Shown: positions 31,949 to 40,068, counted from the first letter of the stretch. The stretch is DNA of 45,906 nucleotides from Streptomyces sp. TRM68367 (GCF_014495685.1 NZ_JACTVI010000067.1:1-45906), one strand, 5' to 3'. The notes: generated by a model from the letters alone, not told the origin. Numbers and translations are program-made.

Positions 31949-32785
31949 TTACCAGCCGAAGCGGCGCAGGCCGTCCTCGAGCACCTCGACGACCTTTTCT
32001 CCGGTCAGATAGGAATCCGGCGTCGAACGCCCGGTGATGAACGGGTAGTCCACGATCACCGAGGTCTCTTTGCCGAAGTTTCCGATGTAGCGGCCCTCGG
32101 GTCCGGTGGCGTCACGCAGGATGTACTCCAGCGGGTACGGCGGCGGGCCGATCACGAAGTCGGTGCCGAGGAATCCGGTCCCGTCCTTGTAGTCGTACTC
32201 CTTGCAGTGGCCCGTGACGTGCTTGCCCCAGATGATGGACTTGCGGTCCTCCCAGTCGCGGGCGAAGGCCAGCGGCGCGACGCCGTAGCACTCGGCCGCG
32301 ATCGGCTTGTCGGCGCGCAGGAAGGCCAGGATGATCTGGTGCACCCGCTCGTTGTTGGCGAGGTCCACGACCGGGCCCGAACCGCCGACGATGAGCAGGG
32401 CGTCGTAGTCGTCGAGCTCCTGCGCCACCACGTCGATTGCCCGGTGGTAGGCCTCCAGCTTGCGCAGGTAGTCGTCGTCCGCCGTGTAGGGGCGTTCCGG
32501 GATCCAGCTGGAGATGTCGATCGGGTGGTCCAGGCGGGTGGAGGCGTCGACCTCCTGGGTGAGCTTGGCGACCTCCTCGGAGGTGACCGAGCGGCCGAGC
32601 GGCGGGTCGATGTACTCGGGGTCCGTCGACGGCGGCAGCGCGTGCGCGCGCTTCCCGGTCGGGGTGGCGAACTCCACCTCGTAGCCCCGCTGGTCGAAGT
32701 GGTGCAGGGGCCCGACGAGCTCCTCGCCCCAGTAGCCGTACTCCGACAGGATCACGAGGATCTTCTTGGCGTTCTTCCTGGGCAC
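31949..32785 (-). CDS. DJ-1/PfpI-family protein, Hsp31-like size
   Basis: A 278-aa protein of the larger Hsp31/glyoxalase III type. It begins KKILVILSEYGYWGEELVGP, continues YEVEFATPTGKRAHALPPST and carries the nucleophile elbow IAAECYGVAPL with Cys166. LLIVGGSGPVVDLANNERVH precedes it. The large insert between residues 60 and 115 matches Hsp31-like architecture. Such proteins convert methylglyoxal to lactate without cofactor or protect proteins. The GTG at 32785 has AGGAG upstream. The next gene is 38 nt away. The pair of unlike DJ-1 proteins around one ThDP enzyme is unusual. Confidence 0.87.
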   Translation of the reverse strand: MPRKNAKKILVILSEYGYWGEELVGPLHHFDQRGYEVEFATPTGKRAHALPPSTDPEYIDPPLGRSVTSEEVAKLTQEVDASTRLDHPIDISSWIPERPYTADDDYLRKLEAYHRAIDVVAQELDDYDALLIVGGSGPVVDLANNERVHQIILAFLRADKPIAAECYGVAPLAFARDWEDRKSIIWGKHVTGHCKEYDYKDGTGFLGTDFVIGPPPYPLEYILRDATGPEGRYIGNFGKETSVIVDYPFITGRSTPDSYLTGEKVVEVLEDGLRRFGW

Positions 32786-32871
32786 GCCGACTCCTTCGGT
32801 CTTCGGTTCAAAATGGGTGGCCGGGCCCCGCGACGGAAGGGGGCGGCGCCTCAGCCACCGGATCAGGGGGA

Positions 32872-33576
32872 TCAGCGGGCCTGCGGACCGATGATCCAGT
32901 TCTCCTTGGCCGCCAGGGAGAAGACGTACTTCTGGTCGACGATCTCGTCGCGCGCGGCCTTCACCTGCTCGGTGAAGTAGGGCGAACGCAAGCCTTCCTC
33001 AAGGGCGTTCACGTCGTCGAACCACAGCTGCTCGACGCTGTCGAAGGCCGCTTCGCCGAAGACGTAGGCGCCGTCCACGGTGTGGGCGTGCAGGTAGCGC
33101 CGCAGCCCCGGGGTGCCCTTGACGACCGAGGCGTACGCGTCGAGGGTCTGCTTGCGGTAGTCGTCCAGGGCCAGGCCCGGGCGCCTCTTCTGCAGCACCG
33201 TGAGCTTGACCCACTCCTGCCCCCTGGCCAGGGGCGGCCCCGCGACGATCTCGTGCGCGGTGGTGTCGACGACGATGGTCTGCCAGAACGCTGCCCAGTT
33301 GGGCTCGTCGAGCCGGGCGCCCTGCAGGAACTCCTCGGTCTGCAGCGAGGCCAGCTGCTCCTCGCCGTTGGCCAGGAAGATCTCGGCGATGCCCTGGTGC
33401 GGCAGCGCCGGCTCACCGAGGTTGCCCTCGATGTCCACCACCGTGTCGACCATGTACTTGCGGATCTGCGGAATCTTTGATGCGTACTGCACCGCGTGGA
33501 CATTTACCCAGTAGTCCTGGAATTCCTGTGCGGTCATGCCCGGCTTGGGCGCCGCCAGAATGAACTGGTGGATCAT
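32872..33576 (-). CDS. EthD-like protein with two ferredoxin-fold repeats
   Basis: A 234-aa protein. Two EthD/dimeric alpha-beta-barrel modules are fused: HQFILAAPKPGMTAQEFQDY with the HAVQYASKIPQIRKYMVDTV block, then VKLTVLQKRRPGLALDDYRK with a second GTPGLRRYLHAHTVDG block. The fusion would make a pseudo-dimer. EthD proteins are accessory or catalytic factors in ether degradation and polyketide ring closure or decarboxylation. AGGAG precedes the ATG at 33576. As first gene of the long run after a 106-nt gap, it probably sits just behind the main promoter. Confidence 0.82.
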   Translation of the reverse strand: MIHQFILAAPKPGMTAQEFQDYWVNVHAVQYASKIPQIRKYMVDTVVDIEGNLGEPALPHQGIAEIFLANGEEQLASLQTEEFLQGARLDEPNWAAFWQTIVVDTTAHEIVAGPPLARGQEWVKLTVLQKRRPGLALDDYRKQTLDAYASVVKGTPGLRRYLHAHTVDGAYVFGEAAFDSVEQLWFDDVNALEEGLRSPYFTEQVKAARDEIVDQKYVFSLAAKENWIIGPQAR

Positions 33577-33682
33577 CAAATTCTCCTTTGGACGGGCTCG
33601 TTCATCATGTCCAGCGGTCATCGAGAAAGCCAAAGAAGGAAAATCGACTTTCTGAACTGTCGCGCCGGTTGCGGTACCGCTG
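33577..33682 (-). promoter_or_regulatory. Probable control region of the long minus-strand operon
   Basis: This 106-nt gap is the widest between 16.3 and 37.4 kb. On the minus strand TTGGCT (33633-33628), an 18-nt spacer and CATGAT (33609-33604) form a plausible promoter. An inverted repeat AGAAAG (33624-33629) / CTTTCT (33648-33653) overlaps it and could bind a regulator. Promoter strength and sigma class cannot be judged. Confidence 0.4.
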
Positions 33683-34639
33683 TCAGTCCGCCTTCAACTC
33701 CGGTGGGTAAAGGAAGTAGTTGGCCGCGGAGGCGGCCTGCGCCCCCTCCTGCACCGCCGCCGACACCTGGTGGGAATGCGGCGCCGTGATGTCCCCCGCC
33801 GCATACACGCCGGGAACCGACGTGTGCTGCTCCGTGTCCACGTCCACATAGCCCTGCGCGTTGAGCCGGAGGCCGAGACCGCGGGCCAGGGCCGTCTCCG
33901 GGGTGGCACCCTGGATGGAGAACAGGGCGTCCAGCGGGAGGCGTTCACCGCCCCGCGTCACGATGGCCGACAGCCGGCCGTCGCTGCCCTCGGCCGCCTT
34001 GATGCGGTCGTGCACGATCGGTACGCCGGCCGCGGCGAGCCGGCGTCTGAAGCGTTCACTGATGTCGTCCCTGCGGCTGTTGGTGAGCAGCCGGACCCGT
34101 TCGGTGAGGCTGTGCAGCTGCATGGCCTCGCCCGCGGCCGCGTCGGTGTGCCCCACGACGAGGATGCGGCGCCCGCGGTTCTCGTAGCCGTCGCAGGCGA
34201 TGCACCAGAACATCGAACGGCCCACGTACTCCTGCCAGTCGGGGAAGTGCGGGAAGTGGTCGAGCACGCCGGTGGCGAGGACCACCGCCCTGGCCCACCA
34301 CACATGGCCCTGCGCCTGGACCGTGAATCCCCGTCGCGCGTCGCCGACCACACCCGTCACGCGGTGCGCGGCGATGCGGGCGTGCGGGTAGTGGGCCAGC
34401 TGGCGCCTGCCCAGGTCGCGCAGTTCCGTGGTGGCGATGCCGTCGGGGAACCCGAGGTAGTTGCGGTTCGTCTGGTGATGGGTGGAGCGCCCCTGCCCGG
34501 TGTCGAAGACCAGCACCCGGCGTCCGTAGCGGGCCAGTTGGAGCGCGGCGGACAGCCCGGCCGGACCGCCTCCGACCACCGCGACGTCCGCGTCCTTCAG
34601 GTCCTTCGCGCCGTCCGGGTCGTTCGTGTTTGTGGCCAC
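33683..34639 (-). CDS. Thioredoxin-reductase-like FAD/NAD(P) oxidoreductase
   Basis: A 318-aa two-domain flavoprotein. The FAD site VVGGGPAGLSAALQLARYG is at about 21-39, the redox motif FWCIACDGYENR (Cys146, Cys149) follows, then the NAD(P) motif ILVVGHTDAAAGEAMQL and the C-terminal FAD block VPGVYAAGDITAPHSHQVS. The CxxC pair marks it as a TrxR-type disulfide reductase rather than a simple ferredoxin-NADP reductase. No thioredoxin gene is adjacent, so the partner is unknown. In specialised pathways such proteins also form product disulfides. The GTG at 34639 is 4 nt after the maltokinase stop. Confidence 0.88.
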   Translation of the reverse strand: MATNTNDPDGAKDLKDADVAVVGGGPAGLSAALQLARYGRRVLVFDTGQGRSTHHQTNRNYLGFPDGIATTELRDLGRRQLAHYPHARIAAHRVTGVVGDARRGFTVQAQGHVWWARAVVLATGVLDHFPHFPDWQEYVGRSMFWCIACDGYENRGRRILVVGHTDAAAGEAMQLHSLTERVRLLTNSRRDDISERFRRRLAAAGVPIVHDRIKAAEGSDGRLSAIVTRGGERLPLDALFSIQGATPETALARGLGLRLNAQGYVDVDTEQHTSVPGVYAAGDITAPHSHQVSAAVQEGAQAASAANYFLYPPELKAD

Positions 34640-34643
34640 CGCG

Positions 34644-36146
34644 TCAGCCCGCGGACCGGCTGCCGTGCGCGAGCCGGCGCACCGCGGCGAGCGGTATGGG
34701 CAGCCACTCGGGCCGGTTGCGGACCTCGTAGAGCGCCTCGTACACGGCCTTGTCGGCCTCGAACGCCCTCAGCAGCACCGGGCTCGTGCGCGGGTCCTGG
34801 CCACCTGCCGCGGTGTAACCGGCGCAGAAGGCGCGGCGGCTGTGGACGGCCCAGGCCGAGGCCCGGCTCGTCATGCGCGTGCCGCGAAGATCGCGCGAGC
34901 TCGGCCCCCCGGGCGGGGCGCCGAGGATGTCGCCGAGGGCGTGGTGCGCCGCGTAGTCGAAGGACCGCAGCATGGCGGCGACGTCGCGGACCGCCGGCTG
35001 CAGGTGGCGCCGCTCCTCGAAGGGATGTCCGGGCTCGCCCTCGAAGTCGATCAGGACCCATCCGTCCGCGGCCCGCAGCGCCTGACCCAGATGGAGGTCA
35101 CCGTGGATGCGCTGGATCGGCAACGGGTTGCCGCGCCGCACCACTTCGCGCAGATCCTGATACGCCGTCTGCAGCCCGCGCGCGTAGGGAGTGAGGTCGG
35201 GCACCTCGACGAGGGCGTCGTCGAGCCGGGCCACGAGGGTGTCGGTCAGCTCCACGGCTTCCGGCAGGCTCAGGGTGCGTGCCTCCAACTCCTGCGCGAG
35301 CGCCCTGTGCACCTGGGCCGTGGCCTGCCCCAGGGCGAACGCGTCGTCCGGGAAACCGCCCAGCGGCGCGACGGATGCACACGCTCTGCGGATGCAGGCC
35401 TCCGCCTGCGCCGTGGCGATGCTCCAGCCGTCCCCGAGCGAGGGCACGAACTCCTGGAGGATGCACAGCGTGGCCGGCTCCGCGCCCTGCCACCCGGCGG
35501 TCTGCGCCCAGGCCAGCGGCGCCGCGCTCGGCACATCGCCGGTCCGCTCCAGTGCGGCCAGCATCTCCAGCTCGGTATTGGCACCCGGCATGATGCGGCG
35601 CAGCACCTTGAGCATCATCCGGTCGCCGAAGGCCACCGACGTGTTGGACTGCTCCCCGGTGAGCGGCCGGGCCCGCAGTCCGGCCGGGATCACCGCCCCG
35701 GGGATGTGGTGGTACTCGAGCGCTCCGCACGGCTTTGCCGCGACGAAGCGCTCCAGCAGCGCGGACAGCAGCTCGGGATCGGAGCTCGCCTCGTACAGGG
35801 TCAGCCACCGCCCGTCCGGCGTACGGCCGCTGCCGATGACGGCGTCGGCGGGCACACCGGTGCGGGCATCGGCCGGTTGGGGCACAGCGCCGACGAGCAG
35901 CTGGTAGCACGCGCCGTCGTCGGTGCGGAACACGGTCTGCAACAGCGCCGGTGTGCCGGGGACGACGACCTCCGCGAGCAGGGGCCGGACCTCGGACAGG
36001 TCCTGGCCCTTGCCCGCGTACCAGCGCCTGCCGGGCAGCCAGTCCGGCAGGAGCCGGCACAGCTCGTCGACCATCAGGTCCAGGTCATCGGCGCGCAGTC
36101 CGTCGGACCGGCGGGGCGTCACGGTGCGCGGGCCGGTCCCGGTCAT
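34644..36146 (-). CDS. mak: Maltokinase (Pep2-like)
   Basis: A 500-aa kinase of the aminoglycoside-phosphotransferase fold. The N-terminal maltokinase cap (LPDWLPGRRWYAGKGQDLSE) is followed by LTGEQSNTSVAFGDRMMLKV, the catalytic loop IQRIHGDLHLGQAL and the metal-binding LIDFEGEPGHPFEERR. It phosphorylates maltose at C1 with ATP to give maltose-1-phosphate, the GlgE substrate. In other actinomycetes it is paired with or fused to TreS, but no treS is here. The ATG at 36146 shares one base with the transposase-like stop (TGATG). It is separated from glgE by 12 kb of other genes yet stays on the same strand. Confidence 0.93.
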   Translation of the reverse strand: MTGTGPRTVTPRRSDGLRADDLDLMVDELCRLLPDWLPGRRWYAGKGQDLSEVRPLLAEVVVPGTPALLQTVFRTDDGACYQLLVGAVPQPADARTGVPADAVIGSGRTPDGRWLTLYEASSDPELLSALLERFVAAKPCGALEYHHIPGAVIPAGLRARPLTGEQSNTSVAFGDRMMLKVLRRIMPGANTELEMLAALERTGDVPSAAPLAWAQTAGWQGAEPATLCILQEFVPSLGDGWSIATAQAEACIRRACASVAPLGGFPDDAFALGQATAQVHRALAQELEARTLSLPEAVELTDTLVARLDDALVEVPDLTPYARGLQTAYQDLREVVRRGNPLPIQRIHGDLHLGQALRAADGWVLIDFEGEPGHPFEERRHLQPAVRDVAAMLRSFDYAAHHALGDILGAPPGGPSSRDLRGTRMTSRASAWAVHSRRAFCAGYTAAGGQDPRTSPVLLRAFEADKAVYEALYEVRNRPEWLPIPLAAVRRLAHGSRSAG

Positions 36147-37396
36147 CAGGCACTCACCTTCGTGTCGCGTGACGGGACGAGCGTGATGCGGCCCGTGGGC
36201 GCGGGCGCGCCCTGCGCGCGGGACGGCGAGAGCACGGTGACGGCATGCGCCAGGGACACCATCGTCATGTGGTGGTGCCAGCCGCGGTACGAGCGGCCCT
36301 CGAAGTCGCGGATGCCGAGATCGTCGCTCACCTCCGCCAGATCGCGCTCCACGCGCCGCGAGAGCATGGCCGTGCGGTACACGGTGCCGAGCTGCGACTG
36401 CGCGAGGTTGGAGAGCCAGAACTCGCTCGGGGAGCGCCGGCCGGGGTCCGCCCAGGCGGCCAGCAGTACGAGGTCGAGGCGTTCCGGCTGCCCGTGGACG
36501 GTGATGCCCTTGCGCAGCGCGACTCGGGCGGCGCCGACCGAGGTGGCGCGCATGGTCTGCTCCGTGTGGTCGAACCACTCCACCGGCATCCGTTGCTTGT
36601 GCAGCGCGGAGAGCAGCCCGGCCGAGCCCACCCATCCCCCGCCCTGGTCGGCGGGTCCGGGCCCGCTCGGCCCGGTCTTCGGGCCGGGCGGCACCGGTGT
36701 GATGGAGGACGGGTCGACCCGGACGACGAAGGGGATCTGACGGGCCACCAGCTCCGCGCAGACCGGCTGCGGCGACGTCTCCCGCAGATCCATCACCACC
36801 GGCCGGCCGCGCAGTCCCCACTCCTGCGCCATCTTGCTCACCGAGTCGACGGCACACTGCTCGGGCGGGCACGATCCGACGTCGGTGGGGATGGAGGCGC
36901 GGCGGCGCATGTCCTCCTGGTCCGTCCAGCACTCGGGCAGCGCCAGTTGCCAGTCCACGGGGCAGCTGCCGCGGTCCCCGGCGAGCCAGACGCTCATCGC
37001 CTGCTGGCAGTTGACGACCCGGCCGATCTGCGAGACCCACTGCCGCTCCACGCCGACCGAGTGCTGGCCCACCTTCGTGATCACGAGGGGCTGCACCACC
37101 CAGGCGCGGGGCTGCGCGCGCTCGATGAGCAGCCGCGCCAGGTCGCCGCGCACCGGGTCGACGTCCCACGGTGACTTGCTGATGAATTGGTAAAGACTTT
37201 GCTCGGCCCCGCTGCCCGCGCCATTGGCGAGGGCACGCATGGTCTTCTTCCCGCGGACCGCGAGCAGCCCGCGCACATAGACCTCGCCCCAGCGCCGCTG
37301 GTCGCTTCGTGGAATGGAGCGCAGCGCAGAGAGAACCTCAGCGAATTCGTTCGGTGAAATGTTGTCGGGAAGCGTCTGCTGGTCTTCTGCGGACAC
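36146..37396 (-). CDS. IS701-family transposase-like protein, catalytically degenerate
   Basis: A 416-aa intact frame with a good ribosome site (GAGGGGAG) before GTG 37396. It keeps the IS701 hallmarks LYQFISKSPWDVDPVRGDL (68-86), KVGQHSVGVERQW, PVDWQLALPECWTD and, near the end, DFEGRSYRGWHHHMTMVSLA. The first catalytic Asp pair, normally VIDDTSFPK, reads VVQPLVITK (Gln102, Pro103). The second Asp may be Asp203 (VVMDLRE). I found no terminal inverted repeats or target duplication. Co-translation with maltokinase by a 1-nt overlap suggests a domesticated, non-transposing protein, perhaps DNA-binding. Confidence 0.82.
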   Translation of the reverse strand: MSAEDQQTLPDNISPNEFAEVLSALRSIPRSDQRRWGEVYVRGLLAVRGKKTMRALANGAGSGAEQSLYQFISKSPWDVDPVRGDLARLLIERAQPRAWVVQPLVITKVGQHSVGVERQWVSQIGRVVNCQQAMSVWLAGDRGSCPVDWQLALPECWTDQEDMRRRASIPTDVGSCPPEQCAVDSVSKMAQEWGLRGRPVVMDLRETSPQPVCAELVARQIPFVVRVDPSSITPVPPGPKTGPSGPGPADQGGGWVGSAGLLSALHKQRMPVEWFDHTEQTMRATSVGAARVALRKGITVHGQPERLDLVLLAAWADPGRRSPSEFWLSNLAQSQLGTVYRTAMLSRRVERDLAEVSDDLGIRDFEGRSYRGWHHHMTMVSLAHAVTVLSPSRAQGAPAPTGRITLVPSRDTKVSA

Positions 37397-37705
37397 TGTT
37401 CTCCCCTCTCCATCAAATACGTGAGCCACATTCCGGTGAGCCACGGATCCGTGCTGCGGGAACCGAGGACCGCATCCGGGCAGGCCTCACAGCCGCGTGC
37501 CGGATACGGGCATGCGACGGCGCAGCGAATGGGCGGCCAAAGCGAAAAGCGCGGTGGTGGACACGGGGCCGGCGGGCGGTGCGACGGCACTGGCACCGGC
37601 CCCGTGTCCCTGCCTGCCGGTGACGGGGGAATGCCCGGCAGGTCTCGAGCGGGGTGGGCCGGTCAAAGGCTCCGCCCCGCCGTGCGGGTGGCGCTCAGGC
37701 GCCCG
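37397..37705. terminator. Gene-free gap with strong hairpin terminator
   Basis: This 309-nt gap has no supportable gene. GGACACGGGGCCGG (37559-37572) pairs perfectly with CCGGCCCCGTGTCC (37596-37609) across a 23-nt loop that itself holds GTGC-GACG-GCAC. It lies just downstream of the minus-strand NmrA-like gene and is its likely terminator. The promoter of the transposase-maltokinase unit must lie in the left 160 nt. I see no clear -35/-10 there. Confidence 0.6.
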
Positions 37706-38407
37706 TCAGCGGACCGGTCCCGGATACGCGGGGACCCGGTCGGGGATCAGCCGGTCGAACAGCGGACCCCAGTCGGTGGACTCCTCCCCCGGTTCGTTGT
37801 AGAGCTCGAAGGTCGTCCCGCCCGCGGACGGCAGGCGCAGGGACTGCACGCACGCCTCCGCGACCGACTTCCTCGAGACCCAGCCGTTGCCGCGGTCGTG
37901 CTGCTCGAGGCGCACCCGGGCGCCCGCGACATCGCCGTCCGTCAGCCAGCTGGGACGTACGACGGTGTAGGGCAGGCCCGAGGCACGCACCTCGTCCTCG
38001 CCGCGCAGCCGCCAGTCGAGCAGCCGTCCGTAGGCGTTCATGGGGTGTTCGCGTCGCGTCACGTAGATCTGGCTGATCAGGACGACGTGCGGGCGCTGTC
38101 CGCCGTCGGCGGCCGCGGCGAGCACATTGCGCACCCCCTCGTAGACCGTGCTCTCGGGGCTGTGCGGACCCGAGTCGGCGGTGCCCGGCTCGACGGTGAA
38201 CACGATGCCGGAGCAGCCGCGCAGCGCGGGACCCAGGGAGTCCGCGTACCGCACGTCGGCGCGGTGTCTCTCCACTCCGAGTGGCAGCACCGCGCGCTCC
38301 GGGTCGCGGCTGATCACTCGTACTTGGTGGCCTTCCTCGATCAGTCGGCGTGTGATGATCACGCCTGTCCGGCCGGCCCCTCCGATGACTGCAATGGGGC
38401 TCTGCAT
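37706..38407 (-). CDS. NmrA-like NAD(P)-binding protein (atypical SDR)
   Basis: A 233-aa Rossmann protein. The cofactor motif IAVIGGAGRTGVIITRRLI is at about 5-23, then VRVISRDPERAVLPLGVERH and RADVRYADSLGPALRGC. SQIYVTRREHPMNAYGRLLDWR replaces a canonical YxxxK, and LPYTVVRPSWLTDG follows. This is the atypical SDR_a5/NmrA group, which includes redox sensors and quinone or flavin reductases. GGAGGG precedes the ATG. It lies 24 nt downstream of the nucleotidyltransferase and shares its terminator. The function is not predictable. Confidence 0.85.
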   Translation of the reverse strand: MQSPIAVIGGAGRTGVIITRRLIEEGHQVRVISRDPERAVLPLGVERHRADVRYADSLGPALRGCSGIVFTVEPGTADSGPHSPESTVYEGVRNVLAAAADGGQRPHVVLISQIYVTRREHPMNAYGRLLDWRLRGEDEVRASGLPYTVVRPSWLTDGDVAGARVRLEQHDRGNGWVSRKSVAEACVQSLRLPSAGGTTFELYNEPGEESTDWGPLFDRLIPDRVPAYPGPVR

Positions 38408-38431
38408 GGTGCCCTCCAGGGATGAGCGCCG

Positions 38432-39778
38432 TCACACCCAGCGCAGGATGTCGTCAGCGTGCCTGAGCTCGGTCTGTGCGGGTACGCCGGCCAGCGCCGG
38501 AACCCGCAGTCGGGGGTACACGGTGACCCCGCAGAATCGTGATCCCGGCCAGAGCACGGCTCCGTCGCCGATGGCCGAGAACCGCTCCAGTCGCAGTGGC
38601 CGGACGCGCTCCGAGAGCGCCTGGGCCATGGGGCCTATGTAGGTGTCGGTGATATCGGCCCAGCTGCCGACCACCGCCGACTCGCCCACCGCCGACCGGG
38701 CGAGGGTGGCCCCCTCACGGATCTCGGCTCCGTCGCCGACGTCCGTGTGTTCCAGGCGCACTCCGGGTCCGATCTCGACGTCGCGGCCGATCCGGACGCC
38801 CGGGCCGATGACGACCGAGCCGTCGTCGATCTTCTGGGCCAGCGTGGTGCCGGCGACGTCGTCCTTCGTCTGCAGGCTGGTCTCGTGGATCCAGCAGCGC
38901 GGATCCGTCCGGTCGGGGGCCGCCATCAGCCGGTTCATCTGCTCGTACGCGCCGTCGAGCACGAGCTGGACCGTCTGCAGGTAGTCGGGCACATTGCCCA
39001 TGTCGCCCAGGCGCCCGATGGTGTGGGTCGCCACCGGTACGCCTCGTCCGACGAGGTGGGGCAGGAGGTCGCCGCCCCAGTCCAGACGCTGGTGGGACTG
39101 GCGGAAGAGCTCCGGCTCGCGGGCGAGCATCCGCAGGCGGCCGCAGTCCACCAGGTACATCCCGGCGTTGGTCGCGAGGGTCGCGGCCGGATCGTCGGCC
39201 GTCCGCGGGAAGAGCGAACCCAGCTCCCCGGTGCCGGGCTTCTCCACGAAGCCCTGGACCAGACCGCGTTCGTCGGTCCGCATGACGCCGTACTTGCCGG
39301 CGATCTCCGATGCGGTGCGGGCCACGGACGCGACCGTGACCACCGCGCCCTCGGCGCTGTGGGCCGCCTCCATCGCCGCCAGGTCGAAGTCGAAGAGCGA
39401 GTCGACGGGCAGGACCAGCGCCCGGCCCTGCAGGTCCCACTGCTCGAGGTTGTGCAGGGTGGCACCGGCCGAGCCCACGTTGTACCGGTCGAACCGGGAA
39501 CGCGAGTAGGTGATGTCGACGCCGAAGCGCTCACCGTGGCCCAGCAGGAGCTTGATCTGGTTGCGGTTCTCGAGGCCGTGGGTCACGACGTAGAACCGAC
39601 GCACGCCCTGCGCCCGGCAGGCGTCCATCATCCACTCGACCAGACGTCGTCCGACGAACGGGATGAGCGCCTTGCTCCGGATGTAGTCCGAGGATTTGAG
39701 AGTGATCGGCTTGGCCCGCTCGCCTCTGCCGCCGGCCAGAATGATGCCAACTGTTTCCTCGTCACGGTTCACGCCCAC
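38432..39778 (-). CDS. Sugar-1-phosphate nucleotidyltransferase with left-handed beta-helix
   Basis: A 448-aa protein. The N-terminal NTP_transferase domain has IILAGGRGERAKPIT (12-26), KALIPFVGRRLVEWMM, GSAGATLHNLEQWDLQGRAL, VLPVDSLFDFD and KYGVMRTDERGLVQGFVEKP. Hexapeptide repeats of a left-handed beta-helix follow (SVVIGPGVRIGRDVEIGPGV, EIREGATLARSAVG). This GlgC/ManC/GlmU-like layout activates a hexose-1-phosphate to an NDP-sugar. It could supply ADP-glucose for the alpha-glucan genes, but it is not a close GlgC by eye, and base specificity is unknown. GTG 39778 has GGGGGG upstream. Confidence 0.85.
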   Translation of the reverse strand: MGVNRDEETVGIILAGGRGERAKPITLKSSDYIRSKALIPFVGRRLVEWMMDACRAQGVRRFYVVTHGLENRNQIKLLLGHGERFGVDITYSRSRFDRYNVGSAGATLHNLEQWDLQGRALVLPVDSLFDFDLAAMEAAHSAEGAVVTVASVARTASEIAGKYGVMRTDERGLVQGFVEKPGTGELGSLFPRTADDPAATLATNAGMYLVDCGRLRMLAREPELFRQSHQRLDWGGDLLPHLVGRGVPVATHTIGRLGDMGNVPDYLQTVQLVLDGAYEQMNRLMAAPDRTDPRCWIHETSLQTKDDVAGTTLAQKIDDGSVVIGPGVRIGRDVEIGPGVRLEHTDVGDGAEIREGATLARSAVGESAVVGSWADITDTYIGPMAQALSERVRPLRLERFSAIGDGAVLWPGSRFCGVTVYPRLRVPALAGVPAQTELRHADDILRWV

Positions 39779-39946
39779 TGCCCCCCGCGAATGTGAATTG
39801 TGCGTCGTATTCCGGTTCCCGGTTCACCTGGCCGCTGCCCTACTCCGGAGCGGCACTCCAGTTCTCGTCGTCGTCCGCTTCCGCAAGGGGCGCGGACACC
39901 CTGTGTAGCAATAAGGCCGAAACCGTATCCCTTTGCATTTCCATCC

Positions 39947-39963
39947 TTTCCGCTCGACGGAAA
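39947..39963. promoter_or_regulatory. Palindrome in divergent region before the LuxR-type gene
   Basis: TTTCCG-CTCGA-CGGAAA is a perfect 6-bp inverted repeat in the 290-nt region between the nucleotidyltransferase start (39778) and the LuxR-type start (40069). A wider CATTTCC...GGAAATG pair surrounds it. The region is AT-richer than its surroundings and otherwise empty. It could be an operator for the divergent genes. Confidence 0.4.
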
Positions 39964-40068
39964 TGGCACCGCGCCCTTCCGCCTCAAACAGCATGGCGCG
40001 GAAAAGGCTGGAATCCACGGACGGGTAGGCTCAGGATCGCGCATTGCGGGAATCAGCAAGGGGAAAAA

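Noticed and set aside
10158..33655. 12-mer TCAGAAAGTCGA shared by the gap before the SnoaL gene at 10244 and, inverted, the gap before the EthD gene (33644-33655)
   Set aside because: Many 12-mer matches are expected by chance in 46 kb. Both are in AT-richer leaders, but nothing else around them matches, so I do not call a shared operator.
36146..37396. An active, complete insertion sequence
   Set aside because: I found no terminal inverted repeats or target duplication, the first catalytic Asp is missing, and the gene is coupled to maltokinase.
38432..39778. Calling the nucleotidyltransferase glgC
   Set aside because: It has the general NTP_transferase plus beta-helix layout, but I could not recognise GlgC-specific motifs, so base and sugar specificity are left open.
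39793..40068. N-terminal extension of the LuxR-type regulator to 39793
   Set aside because: The sequence has weak third-position bias, low-complexity Ser/Arg content and no ribosome site, while GTG 40069 has AAGGGGA upstream.
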